Origin: JBHJHK01 sp050330975
Lineage (GTDB): Bacteria > Pseudomonadota > Gammaproteobacteria > Competibacterales > Competibacteraceae
NCBI GenBank assembly: GCA_050330975.1
Contig: JBHJHK010000427.1
Coordinates: forward strand, 1-15,384
Length of the DNA stretch: 15,384 bases
Direction: 5' to 3'
Shown: positions 5,910 through 13,656 of the stretch, piece by piece
Numbering within the stretch: position 1 is the first letter of the stretch
How the letters are laid out: each line of letters begins with the position of its first letter
Made by a program: the position numbers and the translations under genes
Notes under the pieces: generated by a model
Seen by the model: the letters and a program-made list of their open reading frames with translations, nothing else
Told to the model about the DNA's origin: nothing
Database searches by the model: none

Positions 5910-6825
5910 AGCGCACTTTGGGATCCAAGAGGGCGTAAATGAGGTCGACCACCAAGTTGAGGACGACGATGAGGACGGCGTAGAAAATCGCCACGCCCAT
6001 GACCAGGGTGTAGTCCCGGTTGAGGGCCCCTTGGACGAAGTAGCGACCGATGCCGGGGATGGCAAAAATCTGTTCCACCACCACCGAACCCGTGGCCACG
6101 GCGGCGGTGGCGGGTCCGAGGTACGACACCACCGGCAGCAGCGCCCCCTTGAGGGCGTGGACGGTCACCACCCGCCACCAGCCGAGGCCCTTGGCCCTGG
6201 CCGTGCGGATAAACGGACTGGCGAGGACTTCGATCATGGCGGCCCGGGTCAAGCGGGCGATGTAGGCCACCTGGGGCAAGGCCAAGGCGGCGATGGGCAA
6301 GATCAAATAGGCCAGGCCGCCGTCGCCGTATCCCCCCACGGGCAGCCATTGGAGATAGACCCCCAACACCAAACTCAACAGGGGCGCAACGACAAAATTG
6401 GGCACGGCGATGCCCCCCATGGCCAGGGTCATGACGGCGTAGTCGGGCCAGCGGTTGTGGTGCAGCGCCGCCAGGGCCCCCAGGGATAGCCCCAACACCA
6501 AGGCGACGGCCATGGCGCTCACGCCCAGCTGGAGCGACACGGGCAAGCCCGCTGCGATCAACTCGGCGACGGTGAAATCGGAGTATTTAAACGACGGGCC
6601 CAAATCCCCCTGGAGCAGGCCGGTGACGTAGTCGAAGAACTGCACCATGAGGGGCTGATCCAGGTTGTAGGCCCGCTGCAAATTGGCCTCAATGGCCGGG
6701 GGCAGGGCGCGCTCTAGGTCAAAGGGCCCCCCGGGGGCCAGACGGATGATAAAAAACGCCGCCGTCACCACCACTGCCAGGGTGGGAAGGGCGCCGGCCA
6801 GGCGCCGCAGGGTATAGCCGACCAC
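5902..6825 (-). CDS. oppB: Oligopeptide ABC transporter permease OppB
   Basis: The 307-residue inner-membrane permease pairs with OppC to form the peptide channel. It matches OppB throughout: an N-terminal helix with PTLAVVVTAAFFIIRLAPGGPFD, GDLGPSFKYSDFTVAELI, several hydrophobic segments, the EAA-type loop SPFIRTARAKGLGWWRVV (about 200-220), IFAIPGIGRYFVQGALNRDYTLVMG and the terminal LLDPKVRYD. The start is taken as GTG 6825, giving VVGYTLRRLAGALPT as in E. coli OppB. It has no Shine-Dalgarno, since the 15 nt after oppA are pyrimidine-rich, so translation probably depends on coupling to oppA. Its 3' end overlaps the start of oppC. Confidence 0.95.
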   Translation of the reverse strand: MVGYTLRRLAGALPTLAVVVTAAFFIIRLAPGGPFDLERALPPAIEANLQRAYNLDQPLMVQFFDYVTGLLQGDLGPSFKYSDFTVAELIAAGLPVSLQLGVSAMAVALVLGLSLGALAALHHNRWPDYAVMTLAMGGIAVPNFVVAPLLSLVLGVYLQWLPVGGYGDGGLAYLILPIAALALPQVAYIARLTRAAMIEVLASPFIRTARAKGLGWWRVVTVHALKGALLPVVSYLGPATAAVATGSVVVEQIFAIPGIGRYFVQGALNRDYTLVMGVAIFYAVLIVVLNLVVDLIYALLDPKVRYD

Positions 6826-6840
6826 GGGTGGGGAAGGAAC

Positions 6841-8427
6841 CTAGCGCTCGATGCGCAAGAAACGCGTGGGATGGACGTTTTTGACGTTGTCTTCCCAGCC
6901 CTTGACGTGGGGTTGAACCAAGCTCTTGCTCACGTAGTAGTAAATGGGAATGTAGGGCATGTCTTCCAGGGCCAGGGCCTCGGCCCGGGCCATGAGGTCG
7001 GTGCGCAGGGCGGTGTCGGCGGTGACCGCCGCCTCGGCCATCAACGCGTCGTAGTCGGGGTTTTGGTAGTTGGCGTAGTTGAGGGCGGGATTGTTGGATT
7101 CCAGCAAAAACAGGAAATTTTGCGCGTCGTTGTAGTCGGCGATCCAGCCGGCCCGGGCCACCTGGAAGTCCCCCGCCTGGAGGTTGTTGTAGTGGACCCT
7201 CACTTCGGTGTTGAACAATTCCACCTGGACGCCCAGGGGCTTGAGCATGGCGGCGATGGCGATGGCCACTTGTTTGTGGTTTTCGCTGGTGTTGTAGCTC
7301 AAGGTAAACCCCAGGGGCTCGTCGACCCCAAAACCCGCTTCGGCCAACAACCGCGCCGCTTCGCGGCGGCGGCGCTCTGGATCCCAGGCGCGAAAATCCA
7401 CGTAGGTGGGCTGGTAGTCGGCCACCCCCGGCGGCACCAAACTGTAGGCGGGGATCTCCCCGGCCTTGGTGATTTTCTCGACGATGATCTCCCGGTCGAT
7501 GGCCATGGCGATGGCCCGCCGGACCCGGGCGTCGTCAAAGGGGGGACGTTCGGTGTTAAAGGCGTAGTAGTAGAGCCCCAAGTAGGGGGCCACTTTAAAG
7601 GCCTCGGGGAGGTTGCTGCGCAGCCAGTCGATTTGGGCCACGGGGACTTCGTTGTTGATGTCCAATTCCCCGGCGCGAAAGCGCCGCAACGCCGTGGAGA
7701 GGTCTTCCGTGGGGTAGTAGTTGACGGTGTCGATGGCCGCGTTCTCGGCGTCGTGGAAGCGGGGATTTTTCTCCAGGGTGATTTGGGTCTGGGGCTGCCA
7801 GGCTTTGAGGATATAGGCGCCGTTGCTCACCAGGTTGCCGGGTCTTGTCCAGGCGTTGCCGTGGGCCTCCACCGAGGGGCGGTGGACGGGATAGGCGGTG
7901 TTGTGGGTGAGCTGCTGGAGAAAATAGGGGGTGGGGGCCTTGAGGGTGATGCGCAGGGTGGTATCGTCCACGGCCATGACCCCCAGGGCGTCGAGGTCCT
8001 CGAGCTCCCCTTGGTTGATGGCCTCGGCGTTTTGGATGGGGTAGAGGATCGAGGCGTACTTGGCGGCGGTGGCCGGGTTCAACAGCCGCTGCATGGCGTA
8101 GACAAAGTCGTGGGCCGTCAGGGGATCGCCGTTGGACCAGGTGGCCTCGGGGCGCAGCTGAAACGTGTACACCGTCCCTCCCTCGTCGACCTCCCAAGCT
8201 TTGGCGACCCCGGGGATGAGGCTGCCGTCGGCGGCCTCGGCCACCACGCCCTCGAACAAGTCCCGCTGGATGGTGGCCTCGTAGACGGTGGACGACTTGT
8301 GGGGGTCGAGGGTCTCGGGTTCGGCGGTGTTGCCCCGCTCCAACACCTGTTGCCCCTGGGCGGGGGAGGGGGTGGCAAGAGTGGCGAGGGCGGCGATGGC
8401 CATCGCCCAGACAAAGGCAAAACGCAT
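6841..8427 (-). CDS. oppA: Periplasmic oligopeptide-binding protein OppA
   Basis: The 528-residue solute-binding protein (family SBP_bac_5) delivers peptides to OppBCD. The N-terminus MRFAFVWAMAIAALATLA is a Sec signal peptide, with likely cleavage after about residue 25 (PSPAQG). There is no lipobox Cys, so it should be free in the periplasm. Family landmarks include RGNTAEPETLDPHKSSTVYE, FQLRPEATWSNGDPLTAHDF, VRRAIAMAIDREIIVEKI, ARAGWIADYNDAQNFLFLLE and the C-terminal YIPIYYYVSKSLV. These are typical of E. coli-like OppA rather than DppA. ATG 8427 is chosen because the signal peptide starts there. The open frame continues upstream, but that part reads as intergenic. It is first in an oppA-B-C-D operon, divergent from aceE. 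Confidence 0.95.
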   Translation of the reverse strand: MRFAFVWAMAIAALATLATPSPAQGQQVLERGNTAEPETLDPHKSSTVYEATIQRDLFEGVVAEAADGSLIPGVAKAWEVDEGGTVYTFQLRPEATWSNGDPLTAHDFVYAMQRLLNPATAAKYASILYPIQNAEAINQGELEDLDALGVMAVDDTTLRITLKAPTPYFLQQLTHNTAYPVHRPSVEAHGNAWTRPGNLVSNGAYILKAWQPQTQITLEKNPRFHDAENAAIDTVNYYPTEDLSTALRRFRAGELDINNEVPVAQIDWLRSNLPEAFKVAPYLGLYYYAFNTERPPFDDARVRRAIAMAIDREIIVEKITKAGEIPAYSLVPPGVADYQPTYVDFRAWDPERRRREAARLLAEAGFGVDEPLGFTLSYNTSENHKQVAIAIAAMLKPLGVQVELFNTEVRVHYNNLQAGDFQVARAGWIADYNDAQNFLFLLESNNPALNYANYQNPDYDALMAEAAVTADTALRTDLMARAEALALEDMPYIPIYYYVSKSLVQPHVKGWEDNVKNVHPTRFLRIER

Positions 8428-8466
8428 GGTGAGGGCCCCTTGGGTGAGCTGGAGTCGTAGCCCCTT

Positions 8467-8494
8467 ACTATAGTTCGGGTTTGGCCGGCGTCGA
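8467..8494 (-). promoter_or_regulatory. Possible sigma-70 promoter of the opp operon
   Basis: On the minus strand, TATAGT (8472-8467) lies 16 nt after TCGACG (8494-8489; 4 of 6 matches to TTGACA). It is 39 nt upstream of the oppA ATG, within the 195-bp oppA/aceE divergent gap. No equally good promoter is seen for aceE in this GC-rich stretch. Confidence 0.35.
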
Positions 8495-8622
8495 CCTTTT
8501 GCGGGAGAAGCGTCGGGGCAACGCCGGGGATGGGGCCCGGTCCAAGGGGGATACCGAGACGCCCCGGGACGCGACCCAAGTCCCAGGCGTCCGCCACCAG
8601 AGCGAGTGCGAGGAGCAAGCCC

Positions 8623-11304
8623 ATGAACCATGCCATCGCCCCCGAGGACGATTGGCCCATCGAATGCGACGAATGGCGGGAATCCATGGCGGCGGTGCTA
8701 GAGGCCCACGGCGTCGACCGGGCGGTGAGCCTGCTGCGTCAACTCCAGGCCCAAGTGGAGACGGCGGGGGGACGGGCCTACGCCTTTGAGACCCCCTACC
8801 GCAACACCCTAGACCCCGCCGACGAGCCCCCCTACCCCGGCGATGAGGCCACAGAGCAGCGCCTGGAGGATATGATCCGCTGGAATGCCATGGCCCTGGT
8901 GCTCCAGGCCGTCGACCGGGGCGATGGTGTGGGGGGACACATCGCCACCTACGCCTCCACGGCCACGGCCTTGGAGGTGGGCTTCAACCACGTCTTCCGG
9001 GGGCGAAGTGCCGATTATGGCGGCGATATTATCAACGTCCAGGCCCATGCCGCCCCGGGGATTTATGCCCGGGCGTTCCTGGAGGGGCGGCTAGAGGCCC
9101 ATCACTTGGCCCACTTTCGCCGGGAACTGCAACCCGGCGGGGGGTTATCGTCCTATCCCCATCCCTTTCGCATGCCCTGGCTATGGCCGTTGCCCACGGC
9201 CTCCATGGGCTTGTCCACCCCGTGTTCCATCTATCTGGCTCGCTTTGCCAAATACCTGGAGCGCCGGGGCCTCAAGCCGGCTAACGGCGGCCGGGTGTGG
9301 ACCTTTATCGGCGACGGCGAGGCCGACGAGCCCGAGGTGTTGGGCACCTTGCCCATCGCCGCCCGGGAGGGCCTCGACAATCTGATCATGGTGGTGAACT
9401 GCAACCTCCAGCGCCTGGATGGTCCAGTGCGGGGCAACGGCAAGATCATCCAGGAGCTGGAGCGCTATTACCGGGGGGCCGGCTGGCGGGTCATCAAGGT
9501 CATCTGGGGGTCGGGGTGGGATCCGGTGTTGGCCCGGGACCACCACGGGGTCCTCCAGGCGCGGATGAACCGGGCCCTGGACGGGGACTACCAGCTCTAC
9601 ACCGTGCTGGACTGGCGGGCGGTGCGGGACCACTGGGAGCAGGGCGATCCCGAGCTCAAGGCCCTCATGGACAGCCTGAGTCCCCTGGAGGTGCGCACCC
9701 TACGCCGGGGGGGCCACGACCGCCGCAAGCTCTACGCCGCCTATCGACGTGCCCTGGTGAGCGACGGCCGCCCCACGGTGATCTTGATCAAGACCATCAA
9801 GGGCCAGGGGCTGGGCAAGGGGGCCGAGGGGCGCAACACCGCCCACCAGAAAAAGCAGCTGAGTTTGGAGGAGCGCCGGGACTGCGCGGCGCGGTTTAAC
9901 ATTCCCCTAGAGCCCGCGGCGGTGGACGCCGCGGCGTTCTATTGTCCCCCCGCCGACGACCCCGCCCTGGCCTACCTCAGGGCCCGCCGGGAGGCCCTGG
10001 GGGGGGGGTTGCCGGCTAGGCGCGACACATGTCCCGCGGTGGCGGCGCCGGATCGAGGGCCCTTTGCCGACGCCCTCGCCGGCAGCGGCGGGCGGTCCCA
10101 GTCCACCACCATGGTGCTGGTGCGGCTGTTGGCCAAGCTGTTGCGAGATCGCCGTTGGGGGCCCTACATAGTCCCCATCGTCCCCGACGAGGCCCGCACC
10201 TTTGGCATGGATGGGCTGTTTCGCCAGGCGGGGATCTATTCCAACGAGGGCCAGCGCTACACCCCGGTGGACGCCAGCACCGTCATGCCCTATAAAGAGG
10301 CGGCCGACGGCCAGATTCTCCAGGAGGGGATCTGCGAGGCCGGGGCCATGGCGTCGTTTGTCGCCGCCGGCAGTGCCTACGCCCACTTTGGGGTGCCCAC
10401 GTTGCCGTTTTACATCTTTTACTCCATGTTCGGTTTCCAGCGGGTGGGGGATTTGATCTGGGCCGCCGCCGACGCCCGCTGCCGGGGCTTTTTGGTGGGG
10501 GGCACCGCCGGGCGCACCACCCTCAACGGCGAGGGGTTCCAGCACCAAGACGGCCATTCGCCGTTGGTGGCCCACACCATCCCCAGCTTGGTGAGTTACG
10601 ATCCGGCCTTTGGCTACGAATTGGCGGTGATCGTCCGCGACGGGATGCGGCGCATGGCCGAGGCCCAGGAGAATCGGTTCTATTACTTGACGGTCTACAA
10701 CCAAAGCGACTCCATGCCGGCTTTGCCCGAGGGGGTGGCCGAGGCGGACATCCTGGGAGGGGTGTACCGCTTCCGTGCACCTTTGGCAACCGGGGAACTC
10801 GACGCCGCCCCCGCGGTGCGGTTGTTGGGCAGCGGCGCGGTGATGGGGGAAGTGCTGACCGCCCAGGAGTGGCTGGCGGCGGAGGGCATCGCCGCTGAGG
10901 TGTGGAGCGTCACCAGCTACGGGGAGTTGCTGCGGGACGCCTTGACCTGTGAGCGTTGGAATCGCCTCCACCCCCGCCAACCCTTGCGGATACCCCGGGT
11001 GACCCGGGCCTTTGCCGGGCGGGACAACGTGTTTATCGCCGCCTCGGACTACCTCAAGCTGCTGCCCCAGGCCATCGCCAGCTGGCTCCCCGGGCCCCTG
11101 GTGGCCCTGGGCACCGACGGCTTTGGCCTCAGCGAGACCCGCCCGGTGCTGCGGGCCCATTTTGAGGTGGACGCCGGCCACATCGCCTACGCCGCCGCCG
11201 TGGCCCTGGCCCGCCGGGGGGCACTGGATTTCCAGCGGGCCGAGGCGTTGGGGCGGCGGTTTGGGGTGGCCTTTGAACGGGATGATCCGGCGGGGTGGGC
11301 ATGA
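8623..11304 (+). CDS. aceE: Pyruvate dehydrogenase E1 component, AceE-type homodimeric
   Basis: This thiamine-diphosphate enzyme decarboxylates a 2-oxoacid (normally pyruvate) and passes the acyl group to the lipoyl domain of an E2 partner. The 893-residue product is close to E. coli AceE (887). The TPP motif runs from GDGEADEPE (G230, D231) to NCNLQRLDGPV (259 on). Later come GHDRRKLYAAY (364 on), TAHQKK with His408 (matching E. coli His407), ADGQILQEGI (about 561-570), FYIFYSMFGFQRVGDL, GGTAGRTTLNGEGFQHQDGH and the C-terminal LGTDGFGLSETR. ATG 8623 has GGAG 7 nt upstream; the frame is open 31 codons further, but that part is low-complexity leader. No aceF or lpd follows; instead a DauA-like gene overlaps its stop codon. 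It may therefore be a housekeeping E1 with E2 elsewhere, or a specialised 2-oxoacid dehydrogenase such as the 2-oxobutyrate enzyme MdeB. Confidence 0.93.
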   Translation: MNHAIAPEDDWPIECDEWRESMAAVLEAHGVDRAVSLLRQLQAQVETAGGRAYAFETPYRNTLDPADEPPYPGDEATEQRLEDMIRWNAMALVLQAVDRGDGVGGHIATYASTATALEVGFNHVFRGRSADYGGDIINVQAHAAPGIYARAFLEGRLEAHHLAHFRRELQPGGGLSSYPHPFRMPWLWPLPTASMGLSTPCSIYLARFAKYLERRGLKPANGGRVWTFIGDGEADEPEVLGTLPIAAREGLDNLIMVVNCNLQRLDGPVRGNGKIIQELERYYRGAGWRVIKVIWGSGWDPVLARDHHGVLQARMNRALDGDYQLYTVLDWRAVRDHWEQGDPELKALMDSLSPLEVRTLRRGGHDRRKLYAAYRRALVSDGRPTVILIKTIKGQGLGKGAEGRNTAHQKKQLSLEERRDCAARFNIPLEPAAVDAAAFYCPPADDPALAYLRARREALGGGLPARRDTCPAVAAPDRGPFADALAGSGGRSQSTTMVLVRLLAKLLRDRRWGPYIVPIVPDEARTFGMDGLFRQAGIYSNEGQRYTPVDASTVMPYKEAADGQILQEGICEAGAMASFVAAGSAYAHFGVPTLPFYIFYSMFGFQRVGDLIWAAADARCRGFLVGGTAGRTTLNGEGFQHQDGHSPLVAHTIPSLVSYDPAFGYELAVIVRDGMRRMAEAQENRFYYLTVYNQSDSMPALPEGVAEADILGGVYRFRAPLATGELDAAPAVRLLGSGAVMGEVLTAQEWLAAEGIAAEVWSVTSYGELLRDALTCERWNRLHPRQPLRIPRVTRAFAGRDNVFIAASDYLKLLPQAIASWLPGPLVALGTDGFGLSETRPVLRAHFEVDAGHIAYAAAVALARRGALDFQRAEALGRRFGVAFERDDPAGWA

Positions 11305-12449
11305 CGACCGAGACCGCCGTGTGCCGCGCCGACGTCGCCATCGTGGGCGCGGGTATGTCCGGCTGCTCCCTGGGCGCGGCCTTGGCCGTCCGGGGCCAGC
11401 GGGTGGTGGTGTTGGAGCGGGAAAGCCAGCCCGGCTACCACAGCACCGGCCGCTCGGCGGCCATGTTTATCGAGGGCTATGGCAATGCCTGTGTCCGGGC
11501 CCTGACCTCCGCCGGGCGACATTTCCTCACCGCACCCCCCGCCGGGTTCTGCGGCGGACCCCTGTTGCGTCCCCGGGGGGTGTTGACCTTTGCCCCACCG
11601 GGCCAAACCGAGGCCCTGGAGGCCCACGCCGAGGCCATCGCCGCGTTGGTGCCCAGCCTTCAGCCCCTCACGGCCACCGAAGCCCGTCGCCGACTGCCCA
11701 TCCTCCGACCCGAGGCCGTGGCCGCCGCCCTCCTAGAGCCCGCCGCCGCCGAGATCGACGTCCACGCCCTTCACCACGGCTTTCTGGGTCAGCTGCGGGC
11801 CCACGGCGGGCAGCTGTGGGTGGGGGCAGCGCCCCGGGTCGTCCACCGCTCGGGGGCAGCTTGGCGCCTGGAGACCCCCGTGGGCACCGTCGTGGCGTCC
11901 ATCATCGTCAATGCCGCCGGCGCCTGGGCCGACGAGGTGGCGGTCCTCTGCGGGGCCAAGCCCCTGGGGCTCGTCCCCAAGCGGCGCACGGTGATCCTCT
12001 TCGAACCCGGCGGCCAGGCCGGCGTCGATCCCGCCTGGCCCATGGCCGTGGACTTGGCGGAGAGCGTGTACTTCAAACCCGAAACCGGCGCCATCCTGGC
12101 CTCGCCGGCGGATGAAACCCCCGTGGCAGCGGCGGATGTCCAGCCCGAGGAGCTGGACATCGCCCTGGTCATCGACCGCCTGGAGGCCGTGACCACCCTG
12201 GAGGTCAAACGCCTCAAAGCCCGCTGGGCGGGGCTGCGCACCTTTGTCCCCGACGACACCCCCGTGCTGGGCTTTGATCCCCGGGTGCCGGGGTTGTTTT
12301 GGTGTGCCGGGCAAGGGGGCTATGGGATTCAAATGGCCCCAGCCATGGCTCGCGCCGGGGCGGGGTTGCTTCTCGACGGGGTTCTGCCGGGGGACATCAC
12401 CGACGTTGGCGTCGAGGCCGAGGCCCTGCTGCCCGGGCGAGGGGCTTGA
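11301..12449 (+). CDS. DauA-like FAD-dependent D-amino-acid dehydrogenase (DAO family)
   Basis: This FAD oxidoreductase of about 382 residues most likely oxidises a D-amino acid to an imino acid, which hydrolyses to a 2-oxoacid and ammonia. Residues 16-21 (GAGMSG) form the dinucleotide-binding loop, and LERESQPGYHSTGRSAA (38-54) binds FAD. From memory of Pseudomonas D-arginine dehydrogenase DauA, the resemblance is close along the whole chain: PAGFC, LVNAAGAW (here IVNAAGAW), LGLVPKRR, YFKPETG, DVQPEELDIA, WAGLRTFV and QGGYGIQ. The Arg in PKRR and in WAGLR match the DauA substrate-binding arginines. The position of DauA His48 is Met55 here, so substrate range may differ. ATG 11301 overlaps the aceE TGA as ATGA, so translation is coupled. 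GTG 11295 is an alternative start. A glycine oxidase or 2-hydroxyglutarate oxidase is less likely. Confidence 0.82.
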   Translation: MTTETAVCRADVAIVGAGMSGCSLGAALAVRGQRVVVLERESQPGYHSTGRSAAMFIEGYGNACVRALTSAGRHFLTAPPAGFCGGPLLRPRGVLTFAPPGQTEALEAHAEAIAALVPSLQPLTATEARRRLPILRPEAVAAALLEPAAAEIDVHALHHGFLGQLRAHGGQLWVGAAPRVVHRSGAAWRLETPVGTVVASIIVNAAGAWADEVAVLCGAKPLGLVPKRRTVILFEPGGQAGVDPAWPMAVDLAESVYFKPETGAILASPADETPVAAADVQPEELDIALVIDRLEAVTTLEVKRLKARWAGLRTFVPDDTPVLGFDPRVPGLFWCAGQGGYGIQMAPAMARAGAGLLLDGVLPGDITDVGVEAEALLPGRGA

Positions 12450-12458
12450 GGCGGTATT

Positions 12459-13010
12459 GTGCCCTTCACCCCCCTCCACCTAGGCCCTGGGCTGTGCGGT
12501 AAGTTTCTGGCCGGTCGCCACCTGAGTTTGGCGCTGTTTGCCGGGACCCAAGTGGCCATGGACCTCGAAGTGGGGGTGCGGTTGTTGTTGGGCAGTGGCC
12601 AACTCCACGGCTTTACCAACACCCTACCGGGGGCCACGGTGGTGGTGCTGGTGAGTGTCCCCCTGGGCAAGCCCCTGGTGGAAAAACTGGTGGGCTGGTG
12701 GAACCGCCGCTTGAGTCCTGGCCAGCGGCCCTGGCTCGCCCTGTTTGAAACCCTCACCTGGCCCTCGGCGTGGCTCGGCGGGATCGCGGGGGTCTACTCC
12801 CACTGGTTTCTCGACGCCCTGATGCACCGCGACGCCCAGCCCTTTTGGCCGTGGTCTGGGGCCAATCCCCTGCTGCCCTGGCTCTCAGGGGCCCAGATCG
12901 ATGACTTGTGCCTCATCAGCGGCCTGGTGGGTGCTGGGGCGTTGGGCCTCTACGGGGTGGTTGTGGGGCAGTATCCCGCGCGGTCGCGGCGCGATAACCC
13001 CCTCGATTGA
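12459..13010 (+). CDS. Small polytopic membrane protein, YdjM-like (putative metal-dependent hydrolase)
   Basis: The 183-residue product has about four hydrophobic segments (near 20-35, 55-75, 105-120 and 145-165). Polar motifs that could bind metal are TPLHLGPG at the N-terminus, QVAMDLE, LHGFTNT, and YSHWFLDALMHRD. This pattern (N-terminal His, an internal HGxTxT, and SHxxLDxxxH) is typical of the YdjM/DUF457-like inner-membrane proteins annotated as putative metal-dependent hydrolases. No activity is known with certainty. The GTG start at 12459 has GAGG 7 nt upstream and lies 9 nt after the DauA-like stop, so it belongs to the same operon. Its stop codon is 4 nt from that of the convergent downstream gene. 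Family assignment is from motif pattern only. Confidence 0.65.
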   Translation: MPFTPLHLGPGLCGKFLAGRHLSLALFAGTQVAMDLEVGVRLLLGSGQLHGFTNTLPGATVVVLVSVPLGKPLVEKLVGWWNRRLSPGQRPWLALFETLTWPSAWLGGIAGVYSHWFLDALMHRDAQPFWPWSGANPLLPWLSGAQIDDLCLISGLVGAGALGLYGVVVGQYPARSRRDNPLD

Positions 13011-13014
13011 GGTC

Positions 13015-13620
13015 TCAAGGCTCTAACGGGTCGACAAACCGCCACTGGGACAGGGCCGCTGCCGCCGTGTCGCAGTCGGTGACAAACAGGGTCCGCCAGC
13101 GGTGGGTGGGGTCGAAGGTCGCCTGGGAGTGATCGCCGACGGCCAAGCACAAATTCGTCCCCCCCAGGGCCAGGCGCCGGTCGTCCCGGTGGTCGAAGTG
13201 CTGGAAATTGCCGGCCTCCAGGAACGGCGACGCCTCGCCGCAGCCCTTGAGCATCAAACTGGCCCCCGGTAGGGCGTGGTCGTTGAGACCCATCACCGTG
13301 ACGCAGCCCCCATAGGCGGGAAAGTACAGGGTGCCGTCGTCTTGCAACACCACGGCCTCGTCGGCGTAGAGGCCTGGCTTGCAGTTGTGGGCGATCAAGG
13401 GCATGTCAAAGCGAATGTGGCGGCCCGAGCCCACCACGTCGAGGCAATAGCCGTCCTGGGGACGGTCTAGGTCGTCGGCCAAACGCAGGTGCATCCCCAC
13501 CTCGCGCCAAGGCGGCGAGGGTGGTTGGGCGTAGAGGGCCCAGGGTGTGGCCAGGGCACCCATCAGTAGCGCCAGAATGGGGACGTGCCGGCGAAGAAGT
13601 CGAGGGGGCAATGGGGTCAC
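13015..13620 (-). CDS. Secreted ricin-B-like (beta-trefoil) protein
   Basis: The 201-residue product begins with a basic stretch (RLLRR), then a hydrophobic core (ILALLMGALATPWALYA) and an AxA-type cleavage site before QPPSPP. It is therefore probably exported. The mature part resembles a ricin-B beta-trefoil: GYCLDVVGSG, GGCVTVMG, NLCLAVGD and terminal SQWRFVDP, which echo the CLDV and QxWxF signatures. Six cysteines in the mature region could form three disulfides. The GTG start at 13620 has GGGAG about 12 nt upstream and lies 36 nt after the cobW stop, so it is probably the third gene of the zinc operon. A sugar-binding or protein-binding role is typical of this fold, but no ligand can be named. 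There is no clear zinc-binding cluster. Confidence 0.6.
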   Translation of the reverse strand: MTPLPPRLLRRHVPILALLMGALATPWALYAQPPSPPWREVGMHLRLADDLDRPQDGYCLDVVGSGRHIRFDMPLIAHNCKPGLYADEAVVLQDDGTLYFPAYGGCVTVMGLNDHALPGASLMLKGCGEASPFLEAGNFQHFDHRDDRRLALGGTNLCLAVGDHSQATFDPTHRWRTLFVTDCDTAAAALSQWRFVDPLEP

Positions 13621-13656
13621 GGCGTCGTTTCTCCCGAGGATGACGGTGGATGGTGG

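Noticed and set aside
6871..8460. Long plus-strand open frame opposite oppA, and a similar one opposite aceE (9907-11181 minus)
   Set aside because: Both are Gly/Val/His-rich antisense shadows of strongly recognised genes.
13007..13018. TTGAG-GT-CTCAA dyad between convergent stop codons as a bidirectional terminator
   Set aside because: The arms are only 5 bp with a 2-nt centre and no T-tract follows on either side.
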